Of a stretch of 64,000 nucleotides of DNA, positions 57,191 to 64,000 are shown one piece after another. Each line of letters opens with the position of its first letter. The stretch's first letter is position 1. Position numbers and translations under genes: made by a program. Under the pieces are notes generated by a model. That model saw only the letters and a list, made by a program, of their open reading frames with translations, ran no database searches and was not told where the DNA came from. This DNA comes from Rubrivivax sp. (GTDB taxonomy: Bacteria; Pseudomonadota; Gammaproteobacteria; Burkholderiales; Burkholderiaceae_C): NCBI GenBank assembly GCA_026125665.1, contig JAHCKS010000014.1, positions 16,008 through 80,007 of the forward strand, read 5' to 3'.

Positions 57191-57708
57191 CGGGCAGCGA
57201 CGAGCCTCTTGCCCATGAAGACCGACAGGCCGTTGTCGGGGTAGCCGTTGAAGGGCCCGCGCTCGCCGTAGCCGGCACGGGTGTACAGGCGCAACGCCTC
57301 GGCCTGCTCGCGGCCGGTCTCCAGCAGCGCCAGCGTGATGCCCTCGTCGTGCAGCGCCGCCTCGATGCGGGCGATGAGCGCGGCGCCCAGGCGCCGCCCG
57401 CGCAGCGCCGGGTCGACGTACATGCGCTTCACTTCGCCGTAGCGTTCGCCCGCGGTCGCCGGCTCGCCGGCCATCAGGCGCACGGCGCCCGTGCCGACGA
57501 TGCGGCCGCCCGCCGCTTCGTTCGCCGCGCCGCCTTCGCGCGCCACGAAGAAGCGCACGTCGGGCCCGGCGAGCGAAGCCACGTCGAGGATGTGGTTCGC
57601 CTCGGGCGGATAGAGCGACGCGAGGTACGCGTCGAGCGCACCGAGCATCGCCATCACGTCCGGCTGGTCGGGGCGTTCGCGGCGAATCTGGATCTCAGGC
57701 GACGGCAT
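57187..57708 (-). CDS. GNAT family N-acetyltransferase inside the isc operon
   Basis: A 173-residue acetyltransferase. The CoA loop is VDPALRGRRLGAALIARIE, and LALLETGREQAEALRLYTRAGY the alpha4-beta6 part; C-terminal FMGKRL is common in GNATs of the YkwB kind. It lies between iscA and hscB, and its stop overlaps the hscB start, so it is translationally coupled. MPSPEIQIR (57708) is preferred as start over 57735. The substrate is unknown. Confidence 0.87.
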   Translation of the reverse strand: MPSPEIQIRRERPDQPDVMAMLGALDAYLASLYPPEANHILDVASLAGPDVRFFVAREGGAANEAAGGRIVGTGAVRLMAGEPATAGERYGEVKRMYVDPALRGRRLGAALIARIEAALHDEGITLALLETGREQAEALRLYTRAGYGERGPFNGYPDNGLSVFMGKRLVAAR

Positions 57709-57767
57709 GGTGTGCAAAAAACGGGCGCGGCTCACGGCCGCGCCCCGGCGTGGGAAGGCGGAGCGGG

Positions 57768-58091
57768 TCAGACCCGAAAGGACTCCCCGCAGCCGCAGCG
57801 GTCCTTCTCGCGCGGGTTGTGGAACTTGAAGCCTTCGTTCAACCCCTCTCGCACGAAGTCGAGCTCGGTGCCGTCGAGGTAGGGCAGGCTCTTCGGGTCC
57901 ACCAGCACCTTCACGCCGTGGCCCTCGAAGACGATGTCCTCCGGCGCCACGTCGTCGGCGTACTCGAGCTTGTAGGCGAGGCCGGAGCAGCCGGTGGTCT
58001 TCACGCCCAGGCGCACGCCCACGCCCTTGCCGCGGCGGGCAAGGTAGCGCGAGACGTGGCGCGCTGCGGCCTCGGTCAGGGTGACGGCCAT
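57768..58091 (-). CDS. iscA: Iron-sulfur cluster assembly protein IscA
   Basis: A 107-residue A-type carrier. The three cluster Cys are in [10 protein letters not shown] (Cys35) and DRCGCGESF (Cys99, Cys101). Transfers Fe-S clusters made on IscU to apo-proteins. Follows iscU by 22 bases. Confidence 0.96.
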   Translation of the reverse strand: MAVTLTEAAARHVSRYLARRGKGVGVRLGVKTTGCSGLAYKLEYADDVAPEDIVFEGHGVKVLVDPKSLPYLDGTELDFVREGLNEGFKFHNPREKDRCGCGESFRV

Positions 58092-58113
58092 GCTGGAGCG
58101 AGCTCGAGAAAGG

Positions 58114-58527
58114 TCAGCGTGCCTGCTCTTCGGCGGCGGCCGCCTCGCCGTGCTTCTGCTTGTAGTCCTGCACGGCCGCCTTGATCGCGTCCTCGGCCAG
58201 GATCGAGCAGTGGATCTTCACCGGCGGCAGCGCCAGCTCCTGGGCGATCTGCGTGTTCTTGATCGTCATCGCCTCGTCCAGGCTCTTGCCCTTCACCCAC
58301 TCGGTGACGAGCGAGCTCGAGGCGATGGCGCTGCCGCAGCCGTAGGTCTTGAAGCGCGCGTCCTCGATGAGGCCGGTGGCGGGGTCGACCTTGATCTGCA
58401 GCTTCATGACGTCGCCGCAGGCCGGTGCCCCGACCATGCCCGTGCCCACCGTCGTGTCGCCCTTGTCGAAGCTGCCGACGTTGCGCGGGTTCTCGTAGTG
58501 GTCGACGACCTTGGTGCTGTAGGCCAT
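58114..58527 (-). CDS. iscU: Fe-S cluster scaffold IscU
   Basis: A 137-residue scaffold. Cluster Cys are in [26 protein letters not shown] and [12 protein letters not shown], with the stabilising Asp of the first motif. The HscA-binding motif LPPVK precedes the third Cys. Ends in an Ala/Glu-rich tail. Follows iscS by 43 bases. Confidence 0.97.
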   Translation of the reverse strand: MAYSTKVVDHYENPRNVGSFDKGDTTVGTGMVGAPACGDVMKLQIKVDPATGLIEDARFKTYGCGSAIASSSLVTEWVKGKSLDEAMTIKNTQIAQELALPPVKIHCSILAEDAIKAAVQDYKQKHGEAAAAEEQAR

Positions 58528-58570
58528 GTGCGTGTCCTCCGGGTCTCTGTGGTGCTTGTGCGGTCCGTCG

Positions 58571-59785
58571 TCAGTGCGCGGTCCACTGGATGCTGTTCAG
58601 GTCCACGCCGTCCTTGTACATCTCCCACAGCGGCGACAGGTCGCGCAGCTTGGCGACGCGGTCGCGCAGCAGCGCCGCCGCGGTGTCGATGTCCTTCTCG
58701 GTCGTGAAGCGGCCGATCGTCATGCGCAGGCTCGAGTGCGCCAGCTCGTCGCTGCGCCCGAGCGCGCGCAGCACGTAGCTCGGCTCGAGGCTGGCGCTGG
58801 TGCAGGCGCTGCCCGAGCTGACGGCGATGCCCTTGACGCCCATGATCAGGCTCTCGCCCTCGACGAAGTTGAAGCTGGCGTTGACGTTGTGCGGCACGCG
58901 CCGCTCGAGGTCGCCGTTGATGAAGACCTGCTCGATGTCGGCGATGCCGTCGAGCAGCCGCTTCTGCAGCATGCGGATGCGCTCGATCTCGGTGCCCATC
59001 TCGGCGCGCGCGATGTCGAACGCCACGCCCATGCCGACGCACTGGTGCGTGGGCAGCGTGCCGCTGCGCATGCCGCGCTCGTGGCCACCGCCGTGCATCT
59101 GCGCCTCCAGCCGCACGCGCGGCTTGCGCCGCACGTACAGCGCGCCGATGCCCTTCGGCCCGTAGGTCTTGTGCGACGCCAGGCTCATCAGGTCCACCGG
59201 CAGCGTTGCGAGGTCGATCGCCACCTTGCCGGTGGCCTGCGCGGCGTCGACGTGGAAGACGATGCCGCGCTTGCGGCACATGGCACCGATGGCCGGAATG
59301 TCCTGGATCACGCCGATCTCGTTGTTGACGAACATCACCGAGACGAGGATCGTGTCCTTGCGCAGCGCGGCCTCGAGCTGGCCCAGGTCGACGAGGCCGT
59401 TCTCCATGACGTCGAGGTAGGTGACCTCGAAGCCCTGGCGCTCGAGCTCGCGCATCGTGTCGAGCACGGCCTTGTGCTCCGTCTTCACGGTGACGAGGTG
59501 CTTGCCGCGCGAGCCGTAGAAGTGCGCCGCACCCTTCAACGCCAGGTTGTTGCTCTCCGTCGCACCGCTCGTCCAGACGATCTCGCGCGGGTCGGCGGCG
59601 ATGAGCTGCGCCACCTGCGCGCGCGCCTTCTCCACCGCCTCCTCGGCCTCCCAGCCCCAGGCGTGGCTGCGGCTGGCGGGGTTGCCGAAGTGCTCGCGCA
59701 GCCACGGGATCATGGCGTCGACCACGCGCGGGTCGCACGGCGTCGTGGCGCCGTAGTCCATGTAGATGGGCAGGTGCGGGGTCAT
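58571..59785 (-). CDS. iscS: Cysteine desulfurase IscS
   Basis: A 404-residue PLP enzyme that provides sulfur for Fe-S clusters, thiolated tRNA and cofactors. [17 protein letters not shown], the PLP lysine in [12 protein letters not shown], the persulfide Cys in [14 protein letters not shown] and the [16 protein letters not shown]-terminus are intact. Follows iscR by 46 bases. Confidence 0.98.
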   Translation of the reverse strand: MTPHLPIYMDYGATTPCDPRVVDAMIPWLREHFGNPASRSHAWGWEAEEAVEKARAQVAQLIAADPREIVWTSGATESNNLALKGAAHFYGSRGKHLVTVKTEHKAVLDTMRELERQGFEVTYLDVMENGLVDLGQLEAALRKDTILVSVMFVNNEIGVIQDIPAIGAMCRKRGIVFHVDAAQATGKVAIDLATLPVDLMSLASHKTYGPKGIGALYVRRKPRVRLEAQMHGGGHERGMRSGTLPTHQCVGMGVAFDIARAEMGTEIERIRMLQKRLLDGIADIEQVFINGDLERRVPHNVNASFNFVEGESLIMGVKGIAVSSGSACTSASLEPSYVLRALGRSDELAHSSLRMTIGRFTTEKDIDTAAALLRDRVAKLRDLSPLWEMYKDGVDLNSIQWTAH

Positions 59786-59831
59786 GCGGGTACTGCGAGG
59801 TGAATGGACACGGGGGCCGAGCTCTCGGCGG

Positions 59832-60365
59832 CTACTTGCTGAGGGCGCTGCCGAGCGCGAAGACGGAGTTCGGAGCCGTCACCTTGATCGGCTTGACGAC
59901 CGGGGTGGCGGAGATCGCCCGCTTGACCGGGGCGCCGTCCACCGACACGCCCTTGGCCAGCTGCTCGTCGACCAGCGATCTCAGCGAGATCGAGTCGAGG
60001 TACTCGATCATTCGCGTGTTCAGGCTCGCCCACAGGTCGTGCGTCATGCACTTGCCGGCGTCGGCGCCCATGCAGTCTTCCTTGCCGCCGCAGCCCGTGG
60101 CGTCGATCGGCTCGTCGACGGCGACGATGATGTCGGCGACGCTGATCTCGTCGGCCGCCCGGCCGAGCGAGTAGCCGCCGCCGGGGCCGCGCGTGCTCTC
60201 GACGAGCTCGTGCCGGCGCAGCTTGCCGAACAGCTGCTCGAGGTAGGAGAGCGAGATCTGCTGCCGCTGGCTGATCGCCGCCAGCGCCACCGGCCCGGAA
60301 TGCGAGCGCAGCGCGAGATCGATCATCGCGGTGACGGCAAATCGGCCTTTGGTCGTGAGTCGCAT
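59832..60365 (-). CDS. iscR: Fe-S-responsive transcription regulator IscR
   Basis: A 177-residue Rrf2-family repressor that senses cluster supply. The helix-turn-helix (about 28-50) reads [22 protein letters not shown]; the [2Fe-2S] ligands Cys92, Cys98, Cys104 and His107 are in [20 protein letters not shown]. Two consensus-like type 1 boxes lie upstream, so autorepression as in E. coli is expected. First gene of isc after the phosphatase. Confidence 0.96.
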   Translation of the reverse strand: MRLTTKGRFAVTAMIDLALRSHSGPVALAAISQRQQISLSYLEQLFGKLRRHELVESTRGPGGGYSLGRAADEISVADIIVAVDEPIDATGCGGKEDCMGADAGKCMTHDLWASLNTRMIEYLDSISLRSLVDEQLAKGVSVDGAPVKRAISATPVVKPIKVTAPNSVFALGSALSK

Positions 60366-60409
60366 GCGCTTGGCTCCCTTCGGCACGAACCCGGGCAGGG
60401 CCCGGGCAC

Positions 60410-60434
60410 GTTCCCGACTAAAGGACTCAAGTAT
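60410..60434 (-). promoter_or_regulatory. IscR type 1 box, promoter-proximal
   Basis: On the minus strand the 25 bases match the E. coli type 1 IscR consensus (ATA...GACT...AGTCGG.TAT) at 20 of 25 positions by my count, including AGTCGGG in full. It overlaps TATACT (60435-60430), a probable -10 of the iscR promoter, so binding would repress. Confidence 0.75.
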
Positions 60435-60439
60435 ATCCG

Positions 60440-60464
60440 GTACCCGACGGAATCGCTCGACCAT
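60440..60464 (-). promoter_or_regulatory. IscR type 1 box, distal
   Basis: A second 25-base match, again 20 of 25 positions, ending GTCGGGTA. The two boxes are 30 bases apart, that is, on one face of the helix, as in the two-site E. coli iscR promoter. Confidence 0.65.
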
Positions 60465-60592
60465 TCCCTGTCGGGATCGGGCTCGCAGACGACCCCGTCT
60501 GCCCGGAGCGCGCAGGGCCTTTGCACCCCGGCCCGGGGCCGCCGTCGTGGCTGCCCGATGGGATACCGCCCGCCGGCTGCCTGGCGCGTGCC

Positions 60593-61198
60593 CTAGCGGG
60601 GCCCGGCCAGGGCCTCTCCGGCCGACGCCCCCACGATGCCCTCTCGCACGAGGCGTTGCACGAAGCCTTCGCAGGCACGTTCCACCAGATCGAGCACGAG
60701 CTCGAAGCCGGCCTCCGGCCCGTAGTACGGGTCGGGCACCTCCGGCTCGGCCAGTCCCGCCGCAGCCGTGAGCAACTCGATCCGCAGCGCACCGGGCGCC
60801 GGCGCCTTGCGCTGGAGCCAGGCCATGTTGGCTTCGTCCATGGCCAGCATCCAGTGGAAGCGGGCGAAGTCCTGCGCCGACACGGGGCGGGCCCGCAGGC
60901 GGGCGATGTCGTAGCCCCGCGCCGCAGCGGCCCGGATGGCCCGCGGGTCCGGCGGCTCGGCCGTGTGGTAGCCGTGGGTGCCGGCCGAGTCCACCCGCAC
61001 CGCGCGCTGCAACCCCTCGCGGCGCAGGCATGAGCGCAGCACGCCCTCGGCCGTGGGCGAGCGGCAGATGTTGCCGGTGCACACCATCAGCACGTTCAAC
61101 GCGCCGGGTTGAGGACTTTCGTCGGCGATGTCGACGGGCGCGCGCTTCCAGAAGGCCAGGGAGGGCAAGCGGTCCTTCAGGGTCATGCGGGCCAGCAT
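60593..61198 (-). CDS. Low-molecular-weight protein tyrosine phosphatase
   Basis: A 201-residue cytosolic phosphatase with an N-terminal extension of about 35 residues. The P-loop VCTGNICRSPTAEG has catalytic Cys and Arg, and the general acid Asp is in VPDPYYGPEAGF. Length and position upstream of iscR are typical of beta-proteobacteria. Start at 61198 or the Met at 61186 (MTLKDRLP); neither has a good Shine-Dalgarno. Arsenate reductase-like use is a less likely alternative. Confidence 0.93.
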   Translation of the reverse strand: MLARMTLKDRLPSLAFWKRAPVDIADESPQPGALNVLMVCTGNICRSPTAEGVLRSCLRREGLQRAVRVDSAGTHGYHTAEPPDPRAIRAAAARGYDIARLRARPVSAQDFARFHWMLAMDEANMAWLQRKAPAPGALRIELLTAAAGLAEPEVPDPYYGPEAGFELVLDLVERACEGFVQRLVREGIVGASAGEALAGPR

Positions 61199-61357
61199 AG
61201 CAAAGCGGGCGACCCAAGCGAGTGAACACTCCGCTCGCGGAGGTACTTCAGGCTGGCCGGCAGCGGCCGATATGGAGGTTCATCCGGGCATCGGGTCGGC
61301 TCTCGCTCTCGCCACATCCGCGATCCGGCGCGACCCCGCTGCAATCCAGAGTGCCCC

Positions 61358-62691
61358 ATGTCGGAGGCATCCGAAGCCCCCCTCTTGGCGACCGAGGCCC
61401 ACGCCGTGCGGCAGCGCCTGGCCTGCCCGCGCTGCGCACGTCCGGTGCACCGGCGTCGCCGCACCGCCTGGCAGCGCTGGCTGACACGCCACACCGCGCT
61501 GGCCCGCTTCCGCTGCAGCGACTCGGCCTGCGGCTGGTCGGGGCTGCTGACGCGCCGCCTCGACCCCGAGGCCGCCCCTTCGGCGCCGCCGCGCACGGCC
61601 GCTGCGAGGCGCTGGCGGCAGCGCGCCATGCGCGGCGTCGTGCCCCTGCTGCTGGCGGGGATGGCGCTGCTTGCCGCCTGGTGGGGCGTGCAGCAGCAGG
61701 CGCCGGCGGCCGACGTGCGCGTCGGCGCGCGCTTCTTCGCGCCGGGAGAGTCCTACGGCGGTGACCCGCTCGGGGCGGATCACCCGCTCGCCCGCCTGGC
61801 GGGCCGGGCCGGAACGGTCGCGCCGGAGCATGCGCGCGGCCTGGCGGCCGTGCCGCAGACCTCGCCGCTGGCCCTGCGCCGGTTCTGCGCCTGGGGCGGC
61901 GCCGGTCACAAGCCGTACCGTGGCACGCTCGACGAGGTCCTGCGCCTGGCACGTCTGCCGGCCGCCGTGCGCGAACAGATCAACGTGGCGCACGCCGCCG
62001 CCCGCCCGCACGACCGGGTGGTCGTGTCGCGCGACGCCGTCCGTTCGGGCAGCGGTCCGCGCGTCTTCGACCCCGAACTCGTCGCGCTCGCCGAAGGCCG
62101 CCAGCTGTGCCTCGGCGCCCGGGTGAACTTCGCGGACGGCGAAGCCGACGAGGCGAACCTCTTCGAAGCGTTCGACGACCACGGCCGGCGGCACAGCGTC
62201 ATGGTGCCGGACGACACCAGCTACGTTGCGCTGCTGCGCGAGACGGGCGAGCGGCGGCGGCCGGTCGGCAGCAGCGCCGGCACCCGCAGCGGGGCGGCGC
62301 ACCAGGCCGCGCGTGGTGGCGGGCTCGACGGCAACGTGCCGCACCGTACGGAGGGCGCCGGCACGGTGCTCGTGCAGGCCGCACGACCTTCGGCACACAC
62401 GAAGGCGGCAAGGAACGCCGACACGGACGGCTCGGATGGCGCCGCCCGCGCGACGACCCTTCGCCTGGCAACCCGGGACGCGCTCGACCCGTTCGTTGTG
62501 CTGGATCCCGGCCCGCCCGGCATGCCCGGGGCACGCGCGGAGCACCTGGCGCTGGCGGCCCATGCCGACGGCGCGGGCAACGGGGTGCATGAGGTCCCGG
62601 CCCCGGGCACGCTGGCGCTCGTGTTGCCGGCCCTGGCGGCGATGTGGGCCGTCACTCGCCGCCGCCGACGGGCGCCACCCGCCGGGAAGGC

Positions 62692-62695
<4 letters not shown>
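61358..62695 (+). CDS. Membrane protein with zinc ribbon and PEP-CTERM-like C-terminus
   Basis: A 445-residue protein without a characterised homologue that I recognise. A basic N-terminal region contains CPRC (Cys23/26) and CSDSAC (Cys53/58), a four-Cys zinc ribbon; one membrane helix follows at about 93-110. The periplasmic part (about 111-410) has no known domain. The C-terminus [20 protein letters not shown] plus five Arg (from 413) is a PEP-CTERM-type sorting signal (VPEP-like, helix, Arg cluster). So one end faces the cytosol, and the other looks like an exosortase target. Its stop overlaps the convergent uvrB stop (CTAG). Confidence 0.72.

Positions 62696-64000
<1,305 letters not shown>

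Overview
The window is very GC-rich, densely packed and contains no phage, IS or CRISPR signals. Gene order and content point to the Burkholderiales (beta-proteobacteria), most like the Rubrivivax/Leptothrix-type branch: a complete 14-gene nuo operon preceded by tpiA-secG-tRNA-Leu, an isc operon headed by a low-Mr tyrosine phosphatase and iscR, a PEP-CTERM protein, and several TRAP/TetR/GNAT families. This placement is an inference from layout, not from a marker gene.

1-6389: the C-terminal part of a chemotaxis receptor, a two-CBS-domain protein, an O-acetylhomoserine sulfhydrylase followed by an alpha/beta hydrolase, a secreted DUF3179 protein whose signal peptide is built from 9-bp repeats, and a TetR regulator. 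6484-13322: a GNAT gene, then a seven-gene operon that reads as quinate/shikimate catabolism: TRAP importer (dctQ-dctM-dctP), quinate/shikimate dehydrogenase, HPPD-like protein, TIM-barrel 3-dehydroshikimate dehydratase and type II dehydroquinase. Together they would import quinate or shikimate and convert it to protocatechuate. A 16-bp element shared by the TetR start and the operon leader suggests that this TetR controls it.

13405-17300: signal transduction: an FNR-like regulator coupled to a single-domain response regulator, then a NarL-type response regulator with its two-PAS histidine kinase. Between them lies a 74-bp minisatellite. 17469-18710: two small exported proteins of unknown function.

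18797-25429: a leftward cluster I cannot assign to any described pathway: TetR regulator with a near-perfect 29-bp palindrome at its start, an alpha/beta-hydrolase/GT-B glycosyltransferase fusion, a winged-helix/ATPase regulator with an altered P-loop, a hotdog thioesterase-like protein and a SAM methyltransferase. It is the best candidate in this window for an undescribed system.

25539-32361: LLM flavin oxidoreductase and BrkB protein (leftward), DUF2069 and a GlcD-like FAD oxidoreductase (rightward), a DUF6064 membrane protein, and a DMT exporter with a striking His-rich tail. 32358-47696: DUF1178 and Nudix genes translationally chained to nuoN, then nuoM to nuoA (Complex I, all 14 subunits, read right to left). 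47831-53120: tRNA-Leu(GAG), secG, tpiA, a quinone oxidoreductase, pnp and rpsO. 53323-61198: tsaD, then fdx-hscA-hscB-GNAT-iscA-iscU-iscS-iscR and a phosphatase, with two tandem IscR-type boxes before iscR. 61358-64000: a zinc-ribbon/PEP-CTERM membrane protein and the 3' two-thirds of uvrB, which runs off the window.
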